This document shows positions 9,258-20,600 of a stretch of DNA of 64,000 nucleotides, one piece after another (the first letter of the stretch is position 1; every line of letters starts with the position of its first letter). Source of the stretch: an uncultured Clostridia bacterium. Its GTDB lineage: Bacteria; Bacillota; Clostridia; Christensenellales; Pumilibacteraceae. The notes under the pieces were generated by a model. It was not told the origin of the DNA. It worked only from the letters and a program-made list of their open reading frames with translations, and did not search any database. The stretch is taken from positions 1-64,000 of the forward strand of contig CAMWXP010000004.1 in assembly GCA_947178255.1 (NCBI GenBank). Reading direction: 5' to 3'. The position numbers and the translations under genes were made by a program.

Positions 9258-11489
9258 CTATTTTTTCTTTTCGTACAGCCTGAACGCTATCGCGGTCATA
9301 TCGTCCTTTGGCTTATCGCCGGAAAGCTTGAGTGCGCGCGTTACTATATCGGTTACGGCGCTTTCGGGATTGAACGCCGACAGCCCGTTTATAAACGACG
9401 GCAGTTCGTCGCCGTCAAAGCAGTCGGCTATGCCGTCGGTGACAAGTATGAGCATTTGCCCGGGGTACAATTTTTTGGTGGCTACGTAAGGGCGCATTTC
9501 GTCCAGCACGCCAATCGGCAACGAGCTGCCCTCTATTTTCAGCACGGTGTCCGTAGTCTTAATATAGCACGGCGGCGCGCCTATCTTTATGATATCCACC
9601 GTCGCGTTGTCAAGGTCGCACACCGCTACGTCCGCCGCCGAATAGTTCTCCGCCGTAGGCAGCTTTAAAAACCTGTTTACACCCGCAATGACCGATTGCG
9701 AGTCGAACCCCGCGCGGTAAAAACATTCTATCAGCTCGACCGCCGCGCCCGAGCTTTCGCCCGCACTCTCGCCGCTTCCCATGCCGTCCAACAGCGCCAC
9801 CAAAAATCTGTCGCCGATTCTCTTAAATGTATAGCTATCACCGCTTACGCCGTCCTTGGCAACCCCCGCGCGTGCGTACACCGCCTCGTACATAGGGCGA
9901 CGTTTCAATATTGCCACGCTCCATCCCGCCGCTTGCGTTTTTTCTATACTCACAACCTCGTATCGGCGTTTCATAGACGTACTAACCGCGCGGCGTATTT
10001 TTTCGTGCGAAACGGTGTTGGTTCTAACTACGGCAGTCACCGCGTCGCGCGTGACAAACACGTCGGCGCACTCCACGCCGTTATTGTTGAGCTCGAAAAT
10101 CACACGCTTTTCGGCGGTGGCGTCAAACCCGACGGGCAGCGCTTCCGCTTTGCCGAGCTCCTCCAACACATCCTTAACGGCGGTCAATCGTTCGGTGACA
10201 ATCGCCTTGGCTTTGTCCTCGCTTTCCTTTTCCTTTAACCGTTCGCGTGCGCTGTCGGTGATTGCCGCGGAAGCGCTTATAACTTCGCTCGCCTGCACGC
10301 ACGACGAAGTGAAAAAGTCGGGAAGGTCGGAAAGTATAGCCCTACCCGCGGTGGCGCGTTCGGCAAGCAGCGTAAACGCAGCCTCGCGCACGCCTTTGTC
10401 GCACTCGCTATTCTTAGGACAATACGGACATATGCGGCTACTAAGCGAATACCCCAATGCGGCATAGTCGGGCTTTGCCGAACCCATAACTGTCATAAGC
10501 CGCGCCGTTTCGTCGAACACCGAAGCGACTGCGAGCATACGGTTGCCCGCGTCGTACTTGCAACGGTTGACGTAATGCCTTAGCGCAATGTGCGACGAGC
10601 ACTCGTAATCGAAGTAGTCGCGCACCTTTTTGATCGCGCGGCGCGGCAGTATGCAAAACAGCAGTCCGCCCGACGCGAGCATTAGCGAGTTCCACCCGAC
10701 TTGTATCGGGTCGACAAAAAACAGTACAGACGTTGCAGCAAACACGCCGATAGCCGTCAGCGTGTGCACAAACCTATTAAGCCGCGAAAACGCGGGTATG
10801 GTAATAACGCACATGATAAACGCTGGTACGAGCGGAGCGGAAGCATAACCCAACCCGACGGCAATCACCGCGCCGCAAGCAAGCACCGCTTTGCTACCCA
10901 CAAGCGACAATAGCAGCACGACGAGCATGGCGGGTGCAAGTCCGATTATAAACGCGTCGTAGCGCGCCCTACCGAACGCCAGTCCCGCAACGAGAAAAAC
11001 CACGCACACCGACGCAGCGTCGACAATGCCTAGCTTGGACGAAAACGCTTTTTGCGCGCACCCCGCTACGTTGACCGAAAAATAGTAAAACAAGCACCCG
11101 ATAAATCCCGCTATAACCGCGTCGGCGATTGACACAAACAGTGCGGAAAGCACGGTATGTATGATTATGGCGAACAGCGAAAACAGCGTTTTACTTACGC
11201 CTTTATTGAGCTTGGCAAACCGCAGCGACATCGCCCACCGCACTGCCATAACGAATATGACGGCGCCGCTTGCGTACAGCCGCCACACGTCGAAGGTAAA
11301 CAAAAACTCACACAGCAAATACACGGGCGCGATAAATCCGATAAAGAAACTATTAGACAGCGCGCAAAACATTGCCGTGCCGAACGGCGCAATGCCGTAT
11401 ATTTTTCCGCCGACCGTAACCACAAGCAGCGCCGCCGCGCCGAGTACTGCCACGGGCGACCTTTTGTCCGTTTTTACGATTTTGCCCAT
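9258..11489 (-). CDS. spoIIE: Stage II sporulation protein E (SpoIIE), membrane-anchored PP2C phosphatase
   Basis: N-terminal multi-TM region; C-terminal PP2C motifs DGMGSGESAGESS, ILVTDGIADC, KDDMTAIAFRL. Confidence 0.92.
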   Translation of the reverse strand: MGKIVKTDKRSPVAVLGAAALLVVTVGGKIYGIAPFGTAMFCALSNSFFIGFIAPVYLLCEFLFTFDVWRLYASGAVIFVMAVRWAMSLRFAKLNKGVSKTLFSLFAIIIHTVLSALFVSIADAVIAGFIGCLFYYFSVNVAGCAQKAFSSKLGIVDAASVCVVFLVAGLAFGRARYDAFIIGLAPAMLVVLLLSLVGSKAVLACGAVIAVGLGYASAPLVPAFIMCVITIPAFSRLNRFVHTLTAIGVFAATSVLFFVDPIQVGWNSLMLASGGLLFCILPRRAIKKVRDYFDYECSSHIALRHYVNRCKYDAGNRMLAVASVFDETARLMTVMGSAKPDYAALGYSLSSRICPYCPKNSECDKGVREAAFTLLAERATAGRAILSDLPDFFTSSCVQASEVISASAAITDSARERLKEKESEDKAKAIVTERLTAVKDVLEELGKAEALPVGFDATAEKRVIFELNNNGVECADVFVTRDAVTAVVRTNTVSHEKIRRAVSTSMKRRYEVVSIEKTQAAGWSVAILKRRPMYEAVYARAGVAKDGVSGDSYTFKRIGDRFLVALLDGMGSGESAGESSGAAVELIECFYRAGFDSQSVIAGVNRFLKLPTAENYSAADVAVCDLDNATVDIIKIGAPPCYIKTTDTVLKIEGSSLPIGVLDEMRPYVATKKLYPGQMLILVTDGIADCFDGDELPSFINGLSAFNPESAVTDIVTRALKLSGDKPKDDMTAIAFRLYEKKK

Positions 11490-11561
11490 ATGCTATGTTA
11501 TATCACATACGGAATAAACGATTATGCGGAAATTTGACACGCCGTGCCGAATAAGAGCAAA

Positions 11562-11594
11562 CAAAAAGCGCGAACGGTTTTTGCCGTCCGCGCA
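11562..11594 (-). terminator. Rho-independent terminator of the giant lipoprotein gene
   Basis: GCGCGGACGG-CAAAAA-CCGTTCGCGC followed by TTTTTG, 28 nt after the stop. Confidence 0.85.
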
Positions 11595-11621
11595 GTTTGT
11601 GTTGTTGGTGTAGTATAGTTA

Positions 11622-14600
11622 TCAGTTTATTTCGGCTGTCGTAATCACATAATCCAAGTTCCAATCGGCAGTCCATTTAACGTCGGTGCCTGCGTCATTC
11701 AGACTTGTGACTATATTGACTTTTCCTGCTGTGAATGCCGTTCCCGAAATCGCAACGGTATTCTTGCCCGACGTGCCTTCCATAAACCCTACCATAATGC
11801 TGACTTCGTTCAAATTCTTATCCGCATAATCATAGTACGTTGTTTTGCCGTCAAGCGCGTGCCGACTATCCCACGCTGTTCCTTCGAAGTATGCAAACGC
11901 AGAACCCGGCGTGCCCCAGCTCGGTAGATAACCGAGTTTAATGACAATCGTAGTATCCTTAAACTTGAAGGCAGCCGAATTGGCATCCAACTGTATTTCG
12001 GGCCCGGAAATCCAGAACTGATTTGCGCCGCCGTTCACGTGCTTGCAGTAGAGCGTGTACGTTCCTGCCGCACCAGCCTGTACTTGCAGATAAGTCCTGC
12101 CGTCAACGGTAACCTCTTTAAACTTGGAGCCCATGTCGCTGTTTTCTATTGCGGTGACCCACATATCCCAGCCTTTATGCCAGCCTGCAAACATATCGCC
12201 TACTTCGAGCTTTTTGGTAATCGAATGCTGCGTGCTGGAATCTTCGGTCATCTTGAAGCCGTATTCTTCCGTTACGTCGCTATTGCCGAACTTACCTACA
12301 AGATACACCGTATCGTCACCGACAGCTACCGAACCGGCGGGTTTAACTATTGCAGTCCACTTGGCGTACAGCGTAGTATTGCCGGTAACCTTAGTGCCGT
12401 TTGTGCCGAATACCCATTCGTTGGTGCATGCCGCTTCCTTATACCAGCCGCCGAACTTGTAGCCTGCGCGCGTCGGATCGGCGGGCTTGGTTATGGTGGT
12501 GTTGTAAGTGACGTTGTTGATTGCCGCGACAGCCGAACCGCTTTGGCTGTTGAACGTGACTGTGTACTTATCGATGGTAAAGCGTCCGTAGAGCGGGACG
12601 GATTTAGCCGTGTTCGTGCCGGCAAACAAGCCGCTGTACGTGAGCGAGGTCACCTTGGTGCCTGTATACGTTGCGGAGGTGTACCAGCCGTCAAACGTGT
12701 AACCCGTCTTTGTGGGATTTTTGAGCGTTACGGTTCCACTCTCGATAGTATAAGAGGTAGGATTGCCAGCGGTGTTGGATACGCTGCCGTCAACGTAATA
12801 CGTAACGGTATGAGCAATAGGTGTCCACTTGGCGTAAACCGTCGTGTTAGCCGTCATTGCAGGGAACGTGTACGCAGTTGAGCAAGCCGAAGTAGTATAC
12901 CAGCCGCCAAACGTGTAACCGTCGCGCGTGGGTGCGGGAGAAAGCGCCGAGCCTGCCTCGCCGGACACAACCTTAACGGTCGTGGCTGTGGGCGCACCCG
13001 TGTAGTTGTAGTTGAACACAAGATTTACTGTTACAACCTGCGCAATCTTGGCGTAGAACGTTTTGTCGCCCGTGCTGCCCTTTGCTATCGACGAAACCGC
13101 CGAGCCGGTCAAGCCCGAAGTAGTGTACCAGCCGATAAACGTGTAGCCCGATTTGATGTTGGTCGGGTTGGGCAAGGTTACCGCCTGCTCTACCGTGTAC
13201 GTACTATTTGCCGGAGCCGCGCCGAGCGTAGTGTCGGAAACCACGTACGTGATGTTGTACGTAATTATCGTCCACTTGGCGTACAGCGTGATATTGCTCG
13301 TAACCTTGTCACCGCTCGCGCCGAACGTCCAAGCGTTGGTGCAAGCCGCTTCCTTATACCAGCCGCCGAAGGTATAGCCTGCACGCGTCGGATCGGCGGG
13401 CTTGGTTATCGTGCTGTTGTAGGTTACGGTCGTGTTCTTGCTGACTGCCGAGCCGCCTTGGCTGTCGTACGTTACGGTAATATTGCTGACCGTAACGGTG
13501 AACGTAGCCTTCTTGTTGGCCGCGTCGCCGCCAAGCGAGCCGTTGTAGGTAATAGTGACCGTCTTGGTGCCCGCAGAAGCAGTGATTGCACTCGTGTCGG
13601 TCATAGTATACTCGGTGTTGTGCGTCTTGCCGTCGGTATCGGTTATGGTAACGACCATGCCGGCGGTGCTGAACGTTTCACCCACAAAGTACGTCGTCTT
13701 GGTCGGAGCTGTTACCGTGACCGACGCGATAGTCGGAGGTGCGTACGGCTCTATGCGAATGAAATGATTGCCGTAGTTGTAAACGATATCGTAGAAGCCG
13801 TCATCCAACATTACTGCGACCAAATTGCGTGAATCTGTGCTAAGTCTGAATCCTGCGCCCGTCAAATCGAGGTCACCGCCGTACCAAGCGCCTTTATCCA
13901 CAATCTTAAACGTGTCGTTCTTTTTGAGGTACACGCCGCGGAAGGTTACTCTTGACTGACTGGGTTCATCCTTAACCGTTATTGCGGTGCTTGCGTTAGA
14001 CCAGTCTTTGTGGTACTTAAAGTCGTCGGTAAAGTTACCCGCAATATATATAGCTTGCGCGGGAGCAGCTTCACCGTACGTCAACGCGCCCGTGTTAGAG
14101 GGATTGCGGTTTGTGGTGGGATTAACGGGAACGTCCAAGCTGATAGCCGTGCCGTCCTTTTTGATATACAGCGTCCACGCCACGTCTACGTAACCGACGT
14201 TGATAGAATCTACCTTAAAGTCACCGCCCTCTTTGACGATAGAAATAACGCCGTTATACGTCCATTGCTTGATTTGGTCTTCACCTTCGGGAAGATTTGC
14301 GCCGTACCAAGTATGCTCGCCGTTGGCAACGTATGTTACTACCAAGAACTTGGTGCCTTGTTGCAACTTGACGCCATCAACCTTCCACTCGGTGTCGTTG
14401 TTGTGGCTTACAGGGCTGTACAAATCGGACCACTTGTCGTCCTCTACTTCGGCAGTAAAGTCGGTAAGGATATGCAGGTACGTGCCGGGGGTGACTTCGC
14501 GCAACCACTTGGCGTACAGCGTGATATTTCCGGTTACCTTGTCGGTAGCAAAATCCCACAAGTTTTGGCAAGCCGATTCCTTGTACCAGCCGGCAAATGT

Positions 14601-17600
14601 GTAGCCGCCTTTGGTGGGCGCGGTCGGCGCGGTTATGGTGCTGTTGTAGGTTGCTGTAGTGTTTGCCGCAACTGTCGAACCGCCCTTGCTGTCGTAGGTT
14701 ACGGTAATCTTGTTGACCGTTATGGTGAACGTAGCTTTTTTGTTGGCTTCGTCACCGCCCAAATTGCCGGTATATTTGACCGTAACAGTCTTAGTGCCGG
14801 CAGTAGAGGTATCCGCACCGATAATTTCGTACTCTTCGTTGTGCGTATTACCGTCCGTATCGGTTATGGTAACAACCATGCCGGCAGAGCTAAACGCTTC
14901 GCCTACAAGATAAGTCTTTTTGGTCGGAGGCGTCACCGTGACCGACGCGATAGTGACGGGTACGTATTCTTCCAAGCGGCACCAGTGTGTCGAGCCCGTG
15001 CTGAAAACGATATTATAGAAGCCGTCTTCTATCGAAACCAAAATCATATTGGGTGCGCTTGCTCCCTCAGCATCCGGTTTCGTAGAAATACCGTTGGTCG
15101 GGTTACCCATATCGCCGCCGTACCAAACACCGTTGTACACGATCTTGAACGCGTCGTTCTTTTTAAGGTACACGCCGCGGAAGGTTACTCTACTAGCGGT
15201 CTCACGTTCGTCTAATATCGATATTGCGGTGCTTTCGAGCGACCAATCCTTGTGATACTTAAATCCGTCGGTGAACGTACCGGCAATATATATGGTATTG
15301 TTGGGGCCCGTCGCGGAGTACGTCAATTTGCCCGTGCCTTGAGTGTTGCGGTTTTCGTAAGCGTTGGCGGGAGCCTCCAAGCTGATGCCCGTGCCGTCTT
15401 GCTTGATATACAACGTCCACAACACGTTAGCGTAATTTTCGTCAACCTTAGTTACTTCATAGCTATCACCGTTCGATACGATAGTGACCATTGTAGTAAA
15501 GGTGTATTGCTCAATCGTACTGTTCGGATGATACCAGTCGTCACCCTTGAACGGAATAAACTTGGTGCCCTCTGCCAAACGTACGCCCGTAACTTTAATC
15601 TCGGTACCCTCGTTATGGCTATCGGCGTTCATATCCGTCCACGTGTCGTTTGCGATATTGGTAAGAATATGCAGGCTATATCCGCTGACGTTATTCCACT
15701 TGGCGTACAGCGTGATATTGCCCGTAACCTTGTCGGTAGCGAAGTCCCAAGCCTTGGTCAACGCAGCTTCCTTGTACCAGCCTTCGAATTCGTAGCCGTT
15801 TCTGGTAGGTTCTGCCGGCTCGGTAATAACGGAGTTGTAGCTGTTGCAAGTGATTGTAGTTACGGACGAGCCGCCGTTGCTTTCGAACGTTACGGTGAAC
15901 GGATTTACCTTTACGTTGAACGTAGCGGTTTTGCCGCTGTACGTAACGGTGATTGCAACCGTGTTGCCCGCCGTGATAAATACCTTGCTCGCGTTGAGAG
16001 CGGCGGACGTGAACGTCATGTTATTGTCGTACGCTACGTCTACCGTCTTGCCCGTGTTGTACGATACGGTAAGCACAAGTCCTGTCGGGCTGAACGTATC
16101 GCCGAGGTCGTATACCGCGTCGGTGGGATTGGTCTTGACCGCTATGCCGGAAATCGCTTCGACTGCGTTCGTGGTGTAGGTCGCCTTTGCTACGGTGTTG
16201 CCGCAGATTACCGTGACGGTATTGCTGCCCGCAACGGCAGGCTGAGCAATAACGGTGAAGTCAGCCGCTGCCGCGCCGTCAACCATAACGTTGAACTTGC
16301 TTTCGTCGGGCGTAGTGCCTACAAATATTTGCGCGCCGTCTTTTACGCTGAGCGCGATTTGCTTGTGCGCGGTTATGCTGAGCGTTTTGTTAGCGCTGTC
16401 AAACACTACGTCGTAGAAGCCGCCTTCCGCCATTACCACGATGTTGCCGTCGCTGCTGCTTTCGTATGCGAAGTCGGCAGTTACGGTAAGCTTGTCATCA
16501 CCGTTAAGTCCGAGCCAAGCGTCGCCCATCTTGATTTTGAGCGCGTCGTTGCGCATAAGCTTAACGTTTGCAAAGTAGTACTTGTTGCCGCTCTTTGCCG
16601 TGTCGATTACCGTACTGTTCGACGACCAGTCGTCGTTTTGCTTGAAGCCGTTGGTGAAGTTACCTACGATATACACGTCGGCAGCACCCGTTTCGGTAAA
16701 CGCCGCGGCGGTAGTGCCGTCGGGCTTACGGTTGGTGTCCGCACCGCCCGAGATGGCAAAGCTGATTCCGCTTCCGTCCTTCTTGACGAATATCGTCCAA
16801 ACGGCTTTGGCGTAAGCTTCCTTGCCAGCCTTAAAGGTAATCTTGAAGTTGCTATTTTCGTTGGATACGGTGAATATATCCGTATGCGAGTTCTGCGCAA
16901 AGTTGTACGCGGGATTTATCCAACCGCTGTTGTTTCCTTCCTCGTCGTACGACGTGAATACAAACTCGTCGCCGTCGGTTAGCGTTACGCCTGAAATCTT
17001 CCATTCGTTGCCCCAATCCCATTCTTCGGCTTTGTATTGAGCAAAGTCCTCGTCCCAGCCGGTCATAGTTCCGTAAAGGAATGTGCCGTCCTTGGGATTT
17101 TGACGCCAGCCCGCGTAAATGGTTACGTTGCCGGTAACGGTGTCGGTTGCAAAGTTCCATTCCGTCGTGCAAGCCGCGGTCGTGTACCAACCCTTAAAGT
17201 CGTAACTGTTGCGCGTAGGATCTTCGGGCTTGGTAACGGTGCTGCCGTAAGCAACTTTTTGCGCCGTCGTGGTTTCGTCAAGGACGCCGCCGTTGGCGTC
17301 GAACGTTACCGTGTACTTGTTGTCATATACCGCGGTAAGCGTGATGGTGTTGGTATTGTCGGCAAGCGCGATTAAGCTGCTGTCGAGCTTGGTAACGGCA
17401 TCGCCGTTTTTGTCCTGCCACTCTACAAAGTAGTACGTAGCGGGAGCGGTAGCGTTAACCAGCGTAAAGTCGGCGTCGGTAATCTTGTACGTACCGACGT
17501 TGGCGCCGTTGGTGCCGCCGCCTACCGAGTAATTGATAGTGTAGGTTATAACGTTCCACACTGCGGTGAGCGTTACGTCGTTCGCGGGCATTGCGTAGCT

Positions 17601-20600
17601 TGCGCCTGCGTTATGCGTCGTCGTGCCGTCGTTCCAGCCGCCGAACGTATAACCCGTCTTGCTCGGTGCTGCGGCAAGAGTTACGTTTGCGCCGTACGCC
17701 ACGGTGGACGAAGAATTATCCGTGCCGTTACCGTACACGTAAGTCAACGTGTAGCGTTCCACGTCCCACTGCGCGGTGAGCGTTACCGCCTTGGCGGGCA
17801 TAACGAATATATCGCCCGCGTTGTACGTAGTCGTGCCGTCAAACCAGCCGCCGAACGTGGAGCCTGCTTTAACGGGTGCGGTAAGCGTTATGCTCGTGCC
17901 GTATTCCACTTGCGAGGTGGAGTCCGCCGTGCCGTTGCCGTACACGTAGGTCAAGTCGTAGCTGTTTACGTTCCACGTTGCGTCGAGCGTTATGGGCGCG
18001 GTTATCGGCGTACCGAAGGTATAAGCGCTGCCGTCGAGCGTCCAGCCGCCGAATGCATAGCCTTCCTTAGTGGGCGCTGTCGGAGCGGATATCGTGCCGT
18101 TATAATCGACGTTTGCAGTGAGCTCGGAGAGCACCGTGTCGCCGTCCTTAAAGGTTACGGTAATCTGTGTTACCTCGATGGTAAACGTAGCTGTCTTGCC
18201 GTCGTACGTTACGGTTACGGTTATCGTGCCCGCAGTGTCAGTATTGTTGTTTGTAAGCGCATAGCCTGTGACAATCTCGCTGAAACCGAGCGTGTCGGTT
18301 GCGGTGATTTCCAAGCCCGTAGCGTCGAACGCTTCACCCTTGTAGTACGTCGTCTTGGTGGGCTGTGCCGTTACCGCAATGGATGCGGTGGTCGCTTCGG
18401 CGAACGCAACGATTTTGAGCGTATTGGCATTGGAGTTGTAAATAATATCATACTTGTCGTCGGTGAGCGATGCAAGAACAAGATCGGGCGCATAATCGTC
18501 GGAAAGCTCGATTTCGGCGCCGACCGCGGTGAAGTTACCACCCCACCAGCCGTTGTTTACAATCTTGAACGCATCGTTCTTTTTGAGCTGTACGCCGCGG
18601 AAGGTGTAAACGCCGTCTTTGCTAAGTACCGTTATATCGTCGCTTGCGGTAGACCAAGCTTTATCGCCCTTCCAAAGGGTAAACGTACCGGCAACGTATA
18701 TAGCGCCGTCGGGAACGTTGTCAAACGTCAACGCGCCTACGGTACCGTCGGGACCGCGGTTTTCGTCACCGTTGCGAGCTTCCAAGCTTATGCCGCACGC
18801 ATAAGTGTTTTTGTCAAGCGCGCCGTCCTCGCCTACCGTCACTCCGTCGGTAAGATCGTAAAGGTAAATCGTCCAACCGGAGCCACTGTAGCTTTCGTCG
18901 GCAAGCGTAATCTTGAAGTTGCCGTTCACATTGGAAACGGTTATGGCGTCGTCACTGAACTTGAAGGGAGCTGACAGACCTGCGTTGAGCCAAATGCTGT
19001 TGCCCTCGGCATTTTTGGTAACTACAACAAATTCCATATTGTTGTAAATCTTAACGCCGCGAATGAGAAGCTTGTTTTCAGTGCCTTCTCTTTCAGCCTT
19101 GTAACCGTAAATCCAATCTGTGCCGTTTACGGTGTAACGAAGGAACGTGCCGACATCGCCTTCCCAAGTTGCGACGAGCGTGATGTCGTCCGTTATAGGC
19201 GTGTCAAAGTCGAACGCGCTGCCGTCAAGCGTCCAGCCCGCAAACGTAAATCCGTCCTTGGTGGGCGCGGTCGGCGCGGTGATTGTGCTTCCGTGCTCAA
19301 CGTTTTCAATCGCTTCTACTTCGCTGCCGCCGTTGGTGTCGAACGTTACGGTGTAAAGCTTGATCCACTTTGCGTAAATAGTGGCGTCTGCGGTGACCGT
19401 TTCGGTATCGAAATCCCAAGCGTCTGTGCAAGCGTTGTCCGCGTACCAGCCGTCAAACTTGTAACCCTCTTTTGTCGGGTCGGCGGGCTTGGTTACCTTG
19501 CCGTTGTAATCCACATCGGCGGTATCAAGCACGGTGTCGCCGTCCTTAAAGGTTACGGTAATCTGCGTTACGGTTATGGTAAACGTAGCCGTCTCGCCGT
19601 CATACGTTACGGTTACCGTTATCGTGCCCGTCGCGGCGGTGCTGTTGCCGCTGAGCGTGTAATTCTCGACAACCTCGGTGCTGTCATCCGAATACGTGGC
19701 GGTCACTTCCAAACCGGTAGCGTCAAACGCTTCGCCCTTGAAGTAAGTCGTCTTTGTGGGTTGTTTGGTTACTGCAATGGACGTAAGCGTAGCCGTAGGA
19801 ACGTAAGCGTTTATAGTAAGCGTGCTGTTTACCGAATCGTAAACGATATCGTACTTGCCGGTTGCGAGCGCATAGAGCGTAACGTCGCTACCGCCGTCGG
19901 CAATGCCAAACTCGGTGCCGACCGCAGTAAAGTTACCGCCCAGCCATGCGCCGTTGTTCATAATCTTGAACCTATCGCACTGTTTGAGGTAAACGCCGTG
20001 GAAGGTGTAAACGCCGGCGGCGTCAGTAACTATATCCGTGTTTTCGGTAGACCACGCTTGGTTATAGTTAAAGCCGCCCGTGAAGTTACCGACAATGAAT
20101 ATCTTATCCGAAGGATTGTCGCCGAACTCCAACGTGCCTACGCCATTGGGCGCACGGTATTCGGTGCCGTTAAGAGGAAGCTCAACGGTAACGCCGGAGC
20201 CGTCCTGCTTAATGCGCAAAGTCCAAGCAAGGTCGGCGTAAGCGGTATTAAGCGAGGTTACTTTGTAGTTGCCGCCCTCTGCCTCGATTGTAAGAACGTC
20301 GTTAAAGCCGTATTGCGAAATCGTTCCGTTCGCATTATACCAAGTATTATCGTCGTATCTGACAACAAGGAATTGTGTTCCGACTTGCAGTTTTACGCCC
20401 TCGACCTTCCATTCCATGCCGTAGCCGCCATCAAACTCGACGGGAGTATACAAGTCTTCCCACTTTTCGGGGTCGACACTTGTAAGGACGTGTAAGAACG
20501 TGCCTGTCTTGCCGACTTCCGTCCACTTAGCGTAAAGCGTGATATTGCCAGTTACGGGATCGCCGTCGTCGCCGAACGCCCACTCGTCGGTGAGCTCTTC

